Below the pieces are notes generated by a model. The model saw nothing but the letters and a program-made list of their open reading frames with translations. It made no database searches and was not told the DNA's origin. Source: Methylobacterium oxalidis (GTDB lineage Bacteria > Pseudomonadota > Alphaproteobacteria > Rhizobiales > Beijerinckiaceae). From it: a stretch of 44,742 bases of DNA. Location: the NCBI RefSeq assembly GCF_007992195.1, contig NZ_BJZU01000104.1, forward strand, positions 1 through 44,742. The letters run 5' to 3'. Within the stretch, counting starts at the first letter, position 1. Each line of letters begins with the position of its first letter. Shown piece after piece: positions 8,250 to 15,851 of this stretch. The translations under genes and the position numbers were made by a program.

Positions 8250-8789
8250 GGTCGACCCCTACTCGCCTACAGCAAACTGGGCCTTCGCAGATGACCACTA
8301 CGCCAAGCGCTGGTCGATCGGGTGACCCAACAATAGAGCAGGTCTCTACCTCATCAGAGGTATGGCGCTCCGGTTGATCCCCTGCTCTCCTCGGTCTCTC
8401 GCACCAGGCGGATGCCAGGGGAGCAACATGCCAAAGCCCATTGGGCCAGATCGTCCAATTTGGCCGCCAGTACCAGAGCCGACAGATCCTAAAACTAACT
8501 CGAAAAATGCTGGGAATCGCACCGGCAGGTCCACTCAGGCCAACTTGAACCGGTGCGAGTTGCTTGAGGAGACGCTGCTATCCTCAGTGACACTGATCGC
8601 GAGCCACGCGGCGCTCCACTGAAACACCCCGCAGCGGTCACATCGCCCGGGGCGATCCTGCCGAGTCAACTACGCTGCCGCCTTGACTGTTTTCGGCCGA
8701 CCTTCAGTATCGATGGGCGACCACGGCGTCATCGATCGACCGGCAAGCCTCTGCGCGCGGGCTTCTGCCCGGGAAAGGAGGTGATGACC
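8250..8789. other. Gene-poor 540-base stretch
   Basis: I see no convincing gene. Two short opposite frames of 60-86 codons have Pro/Asn-rich or Arg-rich composition unlike the surrounding genes. Base composition is patchier than the flanks, with A/T-rich bits near 8480-8510. The stretch lies between the late genes and a small rightward gene, so it may contain the late promoter and the packaging site; no direct evidence for either was found. Confidence 0.4.
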
Positions 8790-8894
8790 ATGGCGCAGAA
8801 GATCGGACGAAACGCAGGGAACGGGCGTTTCACTTCGGTGAAGACGGCTAAGTCCAAGCCCAAGACCCATGTCGTGGAGACGATCAAGAAGTAA
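8790..8894 (+). CDS. 34-aa basic peptide, conserved-type micro-protein
   Basis: A 34-codon gene reading against its neighbours. The ribosome site is close to ideal (AAAGGAGGTGATGACC directly before ATG). The product is rich in Lys/Arg (KIGRNAGNGRFTSVK, then KPKTHVVETIKK). GRxAxxGRF and a terminal THVVETIK are reminiscent of tiny basic proteins I recall from bacterial chromosomes and prophages, sometimes misnamed as transporters; no function is known to me. A strong terminator follows at 8912-8949, so it looks like a separately expressed unit, perhaps active in the lysogen. Confidence 0.75.
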   Translation: MAQKIGRNAGNGRFTSVKTAKSKPKTHVVETIKK

Positions 8895-8911
8895 CGGGTA
8901 GCCGGTGCTTC

Positions 8912-8949
8912 AGGGCGGCGGTCAGGTAAGCTCTGGCCGTCGCCCTTTT
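8912..8949 (+). terminator. Intrinsic terminator after the 34-aa gene
   Basis: AGGGCGGCGGTCAG and CTGGCCGTCGCCCT pair as a 14-bp stem with two G-U pairs and a 7-base loop, followed by TTTT. It lies 17 bases after the stop codon. Confidence 0.85.
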
Positions 8950-9084
8950 GCCTTGAGGACAGACTCCGATCAAAGAGGCGAGCGGTTCAACCCGTCGCCA
9001 GGATCGGCAGGGCGCACCCTCTCTGGAGCGCAGCACACACATCCGGTCGTCCTGCGCACATAGATTCAGTTCGATATCGGAGAG

Positions 9085-9687
9085 TCAAGTACGCGCGAGT
9101 TGATCGGGCTCGAAGTGCACAGGGGTCTCACGCCCGAAGATCTGCACGTCAGCACGGATGTGCCCCGAGTGCAGAAGCTCGGTCACCTTGGCGTAGAAGG
9201 TGGCGAACGGCCCAGATGTCACCCGCATCATCTCACCGATGCGGTAGAGCGCTGCGGCCTGCACGCGCTCGGACTTCACGTCCCCGGTGAAGGCGTCCGC
9301 GATGGCCTGCACGAGCAGCGGCGGCAGCGCGAGCGGCTGGTCAATGCCGAGCACCGCAGCGACGTGCTTGCAGCGCCGGAGCTGCTGCATGTCGCGATCG
9401 TGCGCCGCTTCGCTCTCGCCGGACAGGCCGACGAAAAGGTAGCCCGGGAAGAAGTGGAGGTTGACGTCCACCCTGCGTCCGCGCCGCGCGACTGTTGCGC
9501 CGTAGGTGGCCATCCACACATCGAGCCCTGCGTCGCGCAACGCCTCGTCGGCCCGGCGGTCGGCCTCGGCCTCGTCGTAGGGCGTGCCGACGCCCCAGGT
9601 CGCCGCGACGTACCAGCGGCGGCTCTGGTCGATGATCCGCCGCGGCGGGTAGCGCATATGGGTCCGCTTGCCTCGGCTCCGACTCAA
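9085..9687 (-). CDS. Phage-encoded NusG/RfaH-like antitermination factor
   Basis: 200 residues. The N-terminal part has the NGN core: RWYVAATW, then a long charged helix, DVWMATYGATVARRGRRVDVNLHFFPGYLFVGL, and the ...AVLGIDQPLALPPLLVQAI segment. The C-terminal KOW-type part carries GEMMRVTSGPFATFYAKVTEL and ends with ETPVHFEPDQL. These are hallmarks of NusG paralogues that bind RNA polymerase and reduce termination. Start is TTG 9687, set by a perfect AGGAGG five bases upstream; ATG 9657 is an alternative. Position just before the late genes suggests it lets polymerase read through into the head genes. That role is inference. Confidence 0.85.
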   Translation of the reverse strand: MSRSRGKRTHMRYPPRRIIDQSRRWYVAATWGVGTPYDEAEADRRADEALRDAGLDVWMATYGATVARRGRRVDVNLHFFPGYLFVGLSGESEAAHDRDMQQLRRCKHVAAVLGIDQPLALPPLLVQAIADAFTGDVKSERVQAAALYRIGEMMRVTSGPFATFYAKVTELLHSGHIRADVQIFGRETPVHFEPDQLART

Positions 9688-9736
9688 CCGATCCTCCTGA
9701 TGTCATTTGACGAAGCGGGCGAAGCGCAGCGGGCCA

Positions 9737-10867
9737 TCAGGCGGCCTCAAGCAGGAGGCGCGACGGCACGCGGCACCGAGGCTCACCGGGTGGCGGCCCG
9801 AAGATGCCCTCGGCCCAGAACTTGGTCTGGCGGAACCGCTCGATCGCGGTTCGGAGCGTCTCCTCGGGCCACCGACCGTGCACGCCGAGGTCGATCAGAT
9901 CCTCGGCCAGCCCCGGCGCAGCGGGCACCGGGCGGAGCCCCTGCGCCGCTTGCGTCTGGCGCTGCACCGTGACCCGCTCGGCGACGCGGTCGGCGTACAC
10001 GCCCCAGGTGCGGATCGGGACACGCGCCGACGCCTCGATGTCGAGGAGGGCCGGAATGATCTCGGCTTCGAGGTCGAGGCCCTCAACTTCGAGCTTGGCG
10101 ATCGGGCCAATGCGAAGGTCCTGCGGTCCGCCCCCGGCCAGCGCGGCCCGGCATCGCCGCTCGATACGATCGAAGTTCTCCCGAGTGTTCCAGGCCGGGC
10201 GAGGCCCCGCCGCTTCGCGAGGTACAGGATCACAGGCGGCGGCCGGTATATTCTCTTCTCTGTTCTGTCCTGTCCTGTCTATGGGAACTCGTAACGGTGT
10301 TCGTGACGTCATCGTCGGCGCATCGTTACGGTCTTCGTGACGTACCTCGTTACGATCATCGTGACGTGCACCGTTGCGGTGATCGTGACGGCCATCGTTA
10401 CGATGAGCCGTTTCGTTGTTTTCATTGACGTTTTTGCCGCCTGAAGGCGGGGGCTCGCCGCCGTCACCCTTCGCGCGGCGCGCCTTCGAGGCTGCGGCGG
10501 TGCGCTGACGACGCTCTTCCTTGCTCTTCGCGGCCCGCAGCACGTCCGCGCACAAAGTTCGGTGATAGAGGCGCCCGTCGGAGCACAAGACGAAGCCCCG
10601 AAGGGCCATGTCGCGGACCTTCCGCCAACGCGGTCCGGCACCGGAAAATGCGGCCAGGAGGCGCTCGTCGTTGGGCAGGGAGCCGGCCGGAATCTGCTGC
10701 CAGGCGCGGCCCCAGAGCGCGACGGCGGCCTTGAACTCCTCGCCGGACGACAGCGCCCAGAGTTCGGAGGCGAAGAGGCGCTCGACGTCGAGCATGAAGG
10801 CTGGCAGGCCCTGAATGTCGGTTTCCAGGGGCACCAGCGGTGCGGGCAAATCGGATTGGGCAGTCAT
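9737..10867 (-). CDS. DUF1376-type phage replication initiator-like protein
   Basis: 376 residues from ATG 10867 (AAGGGGG upstream, overlapping the dnaB stop). Residues about 15-105 are the DUF1376 domain: DIQGLPAFMLDVERLFASELWALSSGEEFKAAVALWGRAWQQ, then GFVLCSDGRLYHRTL. The middle (about 155-190) is a low-complexity stretch of 8-residue repeats of the form R-H-x-D/H-R-N-x-x, encoded by the DNA repeat array described separately. The C-terminal part is helical and probably contacts other proteins. DUF1376 proteins lie beside DnaB or DnaC-type loaders in many phages, like lambda O beside P. Confidence 0.85.
   Translation of the reverse strand: MTAQSDLPAPLVPLETDIQGLPAFMLDVERLFASELWALSSGEEFKAAVALWGRAWQQIPAGSLPNDERLLAAFSGAGPRWRKVRDMALRGFVLCSDGRLYHRTLCADVLRAAKSKEERRQRTAAASKARRAKGDGGEPPPSGGKNVNENNETAHRNDGRHDHRNGARHDDRNEVRHEDRNDAPTMTSRTPLRVPIDRTGQNREENIPAAACDPVPREAAGPRPAWNTRENFDRIERRCRAALAGGGPQDLRIGPIAKLEVEGLDLEAEIIPALLDIEASARVPIRTWGVYADRVAERVTVQRQTQAAQGLRPVPAAPGLAEDLIDLGVHGRWPEETLRTAIERFRQTKFWAEGIFGPPPGEPRCRVPSRLLLEAA
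10289..10402. repeat. 12-bp direct-repeat (iteron) array inside the DUF1376 gene
   Basis: Eight copies of an octamer YCGTKRCG occur at 10289, 10301, 10323, 10335, 10347, 10359, 10371, 10383, with a ninth at 10395. From 10323 on, the spacing is exactly 12 bp; consecutive copies alternate TCGTTACG and TCGTGACG, giving a 24-bp higher unit. The coding result is a low-complexity 8-residue repeat. Such phased repeats inside a replication gene are the layout of the lambda origin inside gene O. Reading as a replication origin is inference. Confidence 0.75.
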
Positions 10868-12318
10868 GCTGGCCCCCTTGCGTGCTGTGCGATCGTTGAG
10901 GCGGCCACGTCGCACCAGAGATCGAGGGTGCTGGTCGGGCCGGCGCGGTTCTTCCCGAGGATGATCTCGAGGCTGTGCAGGCGCTCGAAGTAGCGAGTCT
11001 GCAGGTCTGGATCGGACGAGCCCTTCACCTTCTTCTCGAGGTAGAAGGCGTCGCGGTAGAGGAGCAGCACCACGTCGGCGTCCTGCTCCAGTTCGCCGGA
11101 ATCGCGCAGGTCCGCCACGGTGGGCCGGCGGTCGGCACGCCCCTCGGCCTCGACCTGGCGGTTCAACTGCGCGAGCAGCACCACGCAGATGTCCTCGGCT
11201 TTGGCGAGGGTCTTCAGCGCGCCCGAGATCTCACCGATCTCCAGAACCCGGTTTCCGCGGTAGCGGTCCGACACCTTCACGAACTTGAGATAGTCGATGA
11301 AGACGACGCCGAGGCTCAGCCCGCGCTGGGCGAGGCGCTTCTTCTCGGCCTTCACTGCGAAGGCGATCTGCGCAACCGACACGCCGGGCTCGCACTCGAC
11401 CCGCAGGTGCAGTTGCGCGAGCCGCTTCTGCGCATCCTCCAGCCGCCACACGTCCTCGTCGTCGAGGTCGCGGCCCTTCATGATGGCGCCGAACGGGAGC
11501 GGCCGGTTGTGGACGTAGGCGAGGTCCGCGAGGTAGCGGGCCCACTGCTGATCACGGGTCACCTCGCATTGGAAGACGAGCACGCCTGCCTCGCGGGCGG
11601 CGTAGCGGCTCAGCGAGGTCATCGCGACCGTCTTGCCCATGCCCGGGCGACCGGCCATCAGCCAGAGCTGCCCCCGCTGGAAGCCGCCACTCGTGGCCCG
11701 GTCGAGATCCGCGATTCCGGTCGAAATCGCGCTCGACCGCTCCAACCCGGCGCGCAGGCTCTCGATGCGCTCCAGCATCCAGGCGCCCCCCTCGGCGGCC
11801 GACATGCTGGCGAGATGGGACGCCGGCGCCGCGGTGCGGGCGGCGAGGAGGTCGGTCTCGGCCGCCTCGATCATGTCGGCGACGGAGATCTCGATCGGCG
11901 CGGTGCGGGCCGCCGCGGCGAGCCGGTCGGCAGTGCCGACGAGATTGCGGCGCGTGGCCAGCTGCCGGATGATCTGCGCGTACCCCGCGGCGCTCGCCGG
12001 CACGCACGCCTCGGTGCAGACAGCCGCGAGGTAAGCGAGCACCGGCATGCCGGCGAACTCCGGCGGCAGGAAGCTCTTCACGGTGATGGCGGTGGCGGGC
12101 TTGCCGTCCGCGATCAGTCCGGCGATGGCGCGGAACACCTCTTGGTGGTCGAGCCAGTAGAAGTGCTCGGCCTGCACCAGCGGCGCTACCTCGGCCATGA
12201 GGTCGTTGCAGAGGAGCAGGCTGCCGAGCAGCGCGCGCTCGGCCTCCGCGTTCTGCGGCAGGTCCTCGGGCAGAGCTTCGTTGGCCCGGGCGCGGCGGCG
12301 AGGTTCGGGACCGCTCAT
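10864..12318 (-). CDS. dnaB: Replicative DNA helicase (DnaB family)
   Basis: 484 residues, full length for the family. N-terminal DnaB domain at 20-125 (LPQNAEAERALLGSLLL, then HFYWLDHQEVFRAI). RecA-like domain from about 200: STGIADLDRATSGGFQRGQL, Walker A GRPGMGKT (223-230), Walker B VVFIDYLKF (339-346), LAQLNRQVE and RPTVADLRDSGELEQDADVVLLLYRD. It unwinds DNA at the fork as a hexamer. It overlaps DUF1376 (ATGA at its end) and is translationally linked to the 66-residue protein upstream. A phage-borne copy: it differs from a chromosomal DnaB in its neighbours and in lacking any housekeeping context. Confidence 0.95.
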   Translation of the reverse strand: MSGPEPRRRARANEALPEDLPQNAEAERALLGSLLLCNDLMAEVAPLVQAEHFYWLDHQEVFRAIAGLIADGKPATAITVKSFLPPEFAGMPVLAYLAAVCTEACVPASAAGYAQIIRQLATRRNLVGTADRLAAAARTAPIEISVADMIEAAETDLLAARTAAPASHLASMSAAEGGAWMLERIESLRAGLERSSAISTGIADLDRATSGGFQRGQLWLMAGRPGMGKTVAMTSLSRYAAREAGVLVFQCEVTRDQQWARYLADLAYVHNRPLPFGAIMKGRDLDDEDVWRLEDAQKRLAQLHLRVECEPGVSVAQIAFAVKAEKKRLAQRGLSLGVVFIDYLKFVKVSDRYRGNRVLEIGEISGALKTLAKAEDICVVLLAQLNRQVEAEGRADRRPTVADLRDSGELEQDADVVLLLYRDAFYLEKKVKGSSDPDLQTRYFERLHSLEIILGKNRAGPTSTLDLWCDVAASTIAQHARGPA

Positions 12319-12515
12319 CGAAGCATTCCCTCCCGCTCGGCATCCGTCAGGCCCGCAGCCCGGCAGAAGGCGTCGAAGGCCCGCACGGCGACCGCCATGT
12401 CGCGCAGAGTCCGGGTTGCGTCGGCGCGGGTCTTCGCGCGCACGTACTCGGCCCAGGCCTCCTCGGCCCTCGCGTCCCGCACCTGCTGGAGGTCGACCAC
12501 AGCCACGGCGATCAC
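12315..12515 (-). CDS. Small Ala/Arg-rich phage protein
   Basis: 66 residues, GTG at 12515 overlapping the MT-A70 stop, and its own stop overlapping the dnaB start. The sequence is one long predicted helix rich in Ala, Arg and Glu (QVRDARAEEAWAEYVRAKTR) with a short C-terminal helix. No family recognised. The tight overlaps on both sides argue that it is real. Confidence 0.6.
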   Translation of the reverse strand: MIAVAVVDLQQVRDARAEEAWAEYVRAKTRADATRTLRDMAVAVRAFDAFCRAAGLTDAEREGMLR

Positions 12516-13096
12516 TCCGCGGCCTTCAGCGCGGGCGCGTCGAAGCGGCCGGCTTCGTCGCCCCAGGCGGCCCAGCCGGGTCGGCTCTCGCGCGAGAAGA
12601 GGTCGGCGCGGCGCAGCGCGCGCGGTGCCAGGGCCTCCGCCGCCGCGTAGGCGTCGTCGGGCTTCCGGGAGTGCTCGCGTGCCAGCGAGAGCATCGCCGA
12701 GCGCACGGCCTTGCCCGTAACGGGCCGGCCGAACTTGCCGATGAGGAAGGGCTCTGAGGCAGAGCGCAGCACGTATCCCGTGCCGAACGCGAGCTTGCCG
12801 GTCGCCGTCGTCTTCACCCAGGCGCCGGCCGTGACGAACCGGAAGCCCCAGGCCGCCATCACCTCCAGACCTTGCGGCAGCATCGGGTTAGTCGCCCAGA
12901 GCCACAGTATCGCGTCGCCGCGAGCGAGATGGCCGACCGGTAGCGCCTTGATCTCGGTCAGCGTCATGCAGCGGTACTGCGCATGCGGGCTCTTGGCCTC
13001 GCCGCGCGCCGAGCGCAGCGCGAAGCGCCACGGCGGGTCAACCATCAGTACGTCGTAAGACAACGGTGTCAGATCGCCGAAGGGCCACTCAGACAT
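12512..13096 (-). CDS. MT-A70 family adenine methyltransferase
   Basis: About 194 residues from ATG 13096 (GGAGGC upstream). Key block: PLSYDVLMVDPPWRF, with the DPPW catalytic motif, then SPHAQYRCMTLTEIKALPVGHLARGDAILWLWATNPMLPQGLEVMAAWGFRFV and the SEPFLIGKFGRPV region. This group makes N6-methyladenine in DNA and often protects phage DNA. It has a companion remnant upstream (see 13585-13656). A longer start that would extend upstream through the PD-(D/E)XK gene is rejected because it lacks a ribosome site. Confidence 0.9.
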   Translation of the reverse strand: MSEWPFGDLTPLSYDVLMVDPPWRFALRSARGEAKSPHAQYRCMTLTEIKALPVGHLARGDAILWLWATNPMLPQGLEVMAAWGFRFVTAGAWVKTTATGKLAFGTGYVLRSASEPFLIGKFGRPVTGKAVRSAMLSLAREHSRKPDDAYAAAEALAPRALRRADLFSRESRPGWAAWGDEAGRFDAPALKAAE

Positions 13097-13595
13097 TGCT
13101 GCCTCCGATGCGCTGGATGGCCTCGGAGAACGGAAGTCCGGTGATCGGAACAACCGGGCTGCGCTTAAACTTGCCCGCGAAAACATGGTCGGGCGGCATG
13201 AGTTGGCAGCATTGGCCGACCTCGTGAAGCGGGCGGTAGGCAATCGCCTGGATGTCTAGAGCGACGAGAGCGACCACATCGCAGTGCTCCGCGCTGAGCC
13301 TTGTGCCCTTCGACGCTTTTCCGCGTCGCCTCACGTGGAAGGTGTAGCCAATGCGCTCGGCCCGTCCCGTCGCATTCATGTTGGATGGGAAGCAGGTCGC
13401 CTTCACCTGAACGCGAACAAGTCGACCGTTCACATCCACGACCAAGTCGTATGACAGGCCTTGGTCGCTCAGGTAGCAACGATAGCCGGCGAGGATGAGA
13501 TCAGCGCAAACCAAGTGTTCGGCCGCTTTGCCTAGATCCAAGGCTCCCTGGTCACCCTTCGAAAGCCGACGGAGGACGTCGTGATCAACGTTCAC
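13089..13595 (-). CDS. PD-(D/E)XK endonuclease-like protein
   Basis: 168 residues, GTG at 13595 behind GGAGGA. A typical small PD-(D/E)XK core: GKAAEHLVCADLILAGYRC (Glu26), SYDLVVDVNGRLVRVQVKAT (Asp50, Gln63-Val-Lys65). Similar to the PDDEXK_11 group found in phages and near mobile introns. The base composition is visibly less GC-rich than the genes either side, and the gene separates a remnant methylase 5' end from the intact methylase. That suggests a late arrival, possibly as a homing-type endonuclease. Confidence 0.8.
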   Translation of the reverse strand: MNVDHDVLRRLSKGDQGALDLGKAAEHLVCADLILAGYRCYLSDQGLSYDLVVDVNGRLVRVQVKATCFPSNMNATGRAERIGYTFHVRRRGKASKGTRLSAEHCDVVALVALDIQAIAYRPLHEVGQCCQLMPPDHVFAGKFKRSPVVPITGLPFSEAIQRIGGSNV

Positions 13596-13656
13596 GGCAA
13601 TCCTCCATGATGAGGTCGAAGCCGAGCGGCGGCAGCGGATCGAAGGGCCAAGTCAT
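13585..13656 (-). pseudogene. Remnant 5' end of an MT-A70 methyltransferase gene
   Basis: A 23-codon frame whose first 17 residues (MTWPFDPLPPLGFDLIM) align closely with the start of the neighbouring methylase (SEWPFGDLTPLSYDVLM). After LIMED it diverges (CRER) and stops. Best read as the start of an older methylase copy, cut off by insertion of the nuclease gene. It might still be translated as a leader. Confidence 0.6.
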
Positions 13657-13898
13657 GCCGCCCTCCCGGCATCAGCCGCGAACAGGTCGCCGGCGCGGGT
13701 CACAGGCGCGCCCGCCAGGACAGCGGCGTGGGCGGTGCGGTCTTGGATTGGGGTCGGCGCGGTGCCGACCGGGAAGCGCATGCTGGCCGGCGGCTCAATG
13801 CGCCAGCGGCCGGCCTCGTAGACGAAATGGCAGCCGAGCGCGCACCAGACGAAGATCCGTTGCACGGGCTCAGGCAGGCCGAGGGGTATGCGCGTCAT
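13653..13898 (-). CDS. Small phage protein of unknown function
   Basis: 81 residues from ATG 13898 (overlapping the stop of the next gene upstream). Contains PEPVQRIFVWCALGCHFVYEAGRWRIEPP, a mixed hydrophobic segment, and an Ala-rich C-terminus. No recognised domain. Overlapping ends support it as part of the operon. Confidence 0.55.
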   Translation of the reverse strand: MTRIPLGLPEPVQRIFVWCALGCHFVYEAGRWRIEPPASMRFPVGTAPTPIQDRTAHAAVLAGAPVTRAGDLFAADAGRAA

Positions 13899-14158
13899 CA
13901 CGCAGCCCTCCGGTGGGTACCCGCGATCGCCGCCGACATCGTGATCACGTGCGCCCGGGTCTCCTCCGGCAGCGCCTCGAGCTCGCGCAGCGCGATCGGG
14001 ACAGCCGAGGCGAGATGCATCGCGCGCCAAACCGCCAGACATGCTTCCGCGGCCTCAAGCGGCAGGACAGCGCGGATGTTGTTCAGGTCCTCGACCTGGC
14101 GCACGCGGGGCCGATTGGGCTGAAAGGCGGGGTGGTCGGCGAACCGGGCGGCGCGCAT
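13898..14158 (-). CDS. Small phage protein of unknown function
   Basis: 86 residues from ATG 14158. Composition is balanced and helical (VEDLNNIRAVLPLEAAEACLAVWRAMHLASAVPIALRELEAL). No domain recognised. It is packed between two other small early genes. Confidence 0.55.
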   Translation of the reverse strand: MRAARFADHPAFQPNRPRVRQVEDLNNIRAVLPLEAAEACLAVWRAMHLASAVPIALRELEALPEETRAHVITMSAAIAGTHRRAA

Positions 14159-14160
14159 GG

Positions 14161-14397
14161 TCACCGTCCGTTGACCAAATGGCCGACCGCCCATGCGTGC
14201 TCGGTGACTGTCTCGAACAGCAGCGAGGTGGCCTCCTCGCACAGGAAGCTCGCGGCGCGGTCGCTGCCCTCGGCAGTCACCGCGATGGCGAGGCTCAGCC
14301 CGGCGATGAGTGCGCCGCGCAGATCGGCGAGCGCCGCCGGGTCGCCGGCCGCTGCGGACAGGCGCTCGGCCACGAGGTCGTCGATCGCGTCGTTCAT
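14161..14397 (-). CDS. Small phage protein of unknown function
   Basis: 78 residues from ATG 14397, which overlaps the RuvC-like stop as ATGA. Acidic, helical (AIDDLVAERLSAAAGDPAALADLRGALIAG). No recognised domain. Confidence 0.6.
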   Translation of the reverse strand: MNDAIDDLVAERLSAAAGDPAALADLRGALIAGLSLAIAVTAEGSDRAASFLCEEATSLLFETVTEHAWAVGHLVNGR

Positions 14398-14912
14398 GCC
14401 GCCCTCGCGGTGCCGAGGGCGCCGAGCTGGAAGCGGGCCGCGTGCCGAGGCGCCTTCTCGTGCACCGCGCAGGCCCAGAGGCCGAGCGCGTCGGCCGCGT
14501 TGTCGTCCTTCGGATCCCAGCCCTGGCGGCGGGCCGCGGCGATCATGTCGTCCTTCTCGGCCCGGCCGCTGCCGGCGAAGAACTTCTTCACCGACTGCAG
14601 GTGGTGCTCGGCGCAGCGCACCTCGCGGAGGTGGCAGACGAACTCGGTGTGCCACGCGAGGCCCATGAGCTTCCGAGCCGTCGCCGGCGTGGTCTTGCCG
14701 GGGAGCACCGGCGCCTCGAACACGACCAGCGCCGGTCCTTCCAGCGTGATCATGTCGAGGAGCCACGTGTTGTAGGCGTCGGCGAACCGGCCGATGTCCT
14801 CGCCCGTCGACGGCAGGACCTTGGTCCCGTAGAGCGGCTCGCCGTCGGGCGCGCCGCAGGCCCACCCGATGCGGGTGGCGAGGTCGAGGGCGAGGATCTT
14901 CGGCAGGGCCAT
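14394..14912 (-). CDS. RuvC-like Holliday junction resolvase
   Basis: 172 residues with the RNase H-fold catalytic acids in family order: ALDLATRIGWA (Asp10), ALVVFEAPV (Glu66), and near the C-terminus DPKDDNAADALG (Asp136/137 and Asp141). It would cut branched DNA made during replication and recombination before packaging. It pairs naturally with the RecE/Sak4-like genes of the rightward operon. Start ATG 14912 is uncontested. Confidence 0.88.
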   Translation of the reverse strand: MALPKILALDLATRIGWACGAPDGEPLYGTKVLPSTGEDIGRFADAYNTWLLDMITLEGPALVVFEAPVLPGKTTPATARKLMGLAWHTEFVCHLREVRCAEHHLQSVKKFFAGSGRAEKDDMIAAARRQGWDPKDDNAADALGLWACAVHEKAPRHAARFQLGALGTARAA

Positions 14913-14915
14913 GGC

Positions 14916-15335
14916 TCAGTGCACCCCGGCCGGCTGCTTCTGCTTGATGCCGCCCTTCAGCGTCTTGCTGTTCTCGGCGGCGCGATCCGCGGCGGCCGCC
15001 GCCTCGGTCTGCTGGGCGCGCCGCGCCTGCTCGTCGCCCTCGGCCTCGTCAAAGAGGTCCTTCTGCGGATTGAGGCCGAGCTTCTCGCGATAGTCATCGA
15101 GCGCGCGAAGGAAGTCGGCCCGGGCGGCGCTCTCCATCCGCTTCAGCGACAGCACCAGCTTGAACGCCTTGCGGTGGATGCCGTGCGTGTCCTCGGCGTC
15201 CTTAATGGCCGCGCCGAGCTCGCCGCGCGCCTCATCCATGTCGGCTTTCATGCCGTCGCACTTCGAGATCAGGCTCTTCAGCACCTCCGGATGGATGCCG
15301 GCTCGCGTCGCGGATTTCAGCTTCTCGGCCATCAT
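14916..15335 (-). CDS. Coiled-coil DNA-binding-like protein (possibly GapR-like)
   Basis: 139 residues. The order helix (IHPEVLKSLISKCDGMKADMDEARGELGAAIKDAEDTHG) then GIHRKAFKLVLSLKRMESAARADFLRALDDYREKLGL recalls GapR/DUF2312 proteins, where a long coiled-coil is followed by a conserved IxxKxxRxxxxLR-type stretch. The match is loose. The C-terminal third is Ala/Gln/Lys-rich and disordered. A role in DNA binding during replication is a guess. Confidence 0.5.
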   Translation of the reverse strand: MMAEKLKSATRAGIHPEVLKSLISKCDGMKADMDEARGELGAAIKDAEDTHGIHRKAFKLVLSLKRMESAARADFLRALDDYREKLGLNPQKDLFDEAEGDEQARRAQQTEAAAAADRAAENSKTLKGGIKQKQPAGVH

Positions 15336-15372
15336 GGTCTCCAGTTGCGCGGGCGCGCCCCGCGTGGCGGCA

Positions 15373-15657
15373 TCAGCCCCAGGGGCTCGTGACAGCGGGC
15401 AGATCGGCGGAGCGCGGCACGCAGGGCGCGGCGTCGTCGGTGACCTGGGCGAGAAGAGCAGCGCGGTGCGCGCGGGCCAGCGTCTCGGCGAAGGTCTTCA
15501 GCTCGGCGAGCGGCAGCACCGCCTCGACAGCGCGGCTAGATGCGATCGCCACGCTCGCCTCGCCCTTGCCGGGGGTGAACGAGACGATGGCCACCGCCTC
15601 ACCGTGCGGATCGCGAACGACGAAGCCGGAATCTGTGAGTTCGGCCCGATCGCTCAC
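15373..15657 (-). CDS. Small phage protein of unknown function
   Basis: 94 residues from GTG 15657, overlapping the stop of the gene before it. Beta-rich start (ELTDSGFVVRDPHGEAVAIVSFTPGKGEASVAI) then helix (LAELKTFAETLARAHRAALLAQ). No recognised domain. Confidence 0.55.
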   Translation of the reverse strand: MSDRAELTDSGFVVRDPHGEAVAIVSFTPGKGEASVAIASSRAVEAVLPLAELKTFAETLARAHRAALLAQVTDDAAPCVPRSADLPAVTSPWG

Positions 15658-15851
15658 GGCCGGCGCTCCCGGATGTCGTTGCGCGGATCCTCGTCCCGCG
15701 ACCAGAGGCGCGGGTTCCATTCACGGGCCCGATCCTCCAGCCAGCGTGAGGCGCGCAGGAGGGGCTCGGCGAGCGTCCCGAGGTAGAGCAGGCCGATCGC
15801 GGTCTTGCGCAGGCCCGAAGCGAGGACGAGTGCGGCGCCTGCAGCGATCAC
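15654..15851 (-). CDS. Small membrane-anchored phage protein
   Basis: 65 residues from GTG 15851. One N-terminal hydrophobic stretch (VIAAGAALVLASGL, then TAIGLLYLGTLAEPLL) followed by a charged, Trp-containing tail (RASRWLEDRAREWNPRLW). Overlapping start and stop with its neighbours. Function unknown. Confidence 0.5.
   Translation of the reverse strand: MIAAGAALVLASGLRKTAIGLLYLGTLAEPLLRASRWLEDRAREWNPRLWSRDEDPRNDIRERRP

Noticed and set aside
8346..8622. Two short opposing frames
   Set aside because: Neither has protein-like composition or a convincing start.
9683..9736. 17-codon frame between DUF1376 and the NusG-like gene, overlapping both
   Set aside because: Stop and start overlaps are suggestive of a leader peptide, but there is no other support.
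10250..10285. CTGTC pentamer repeats
   Set aside because: Only about three copies; probably chance within the coding region, separate from the iteron array.
10975..12720. Plus-strand frame of 581 codons
   Set aside because: Fully antisense to dnaB and its neighbours, with no recognisable domain despite great length.
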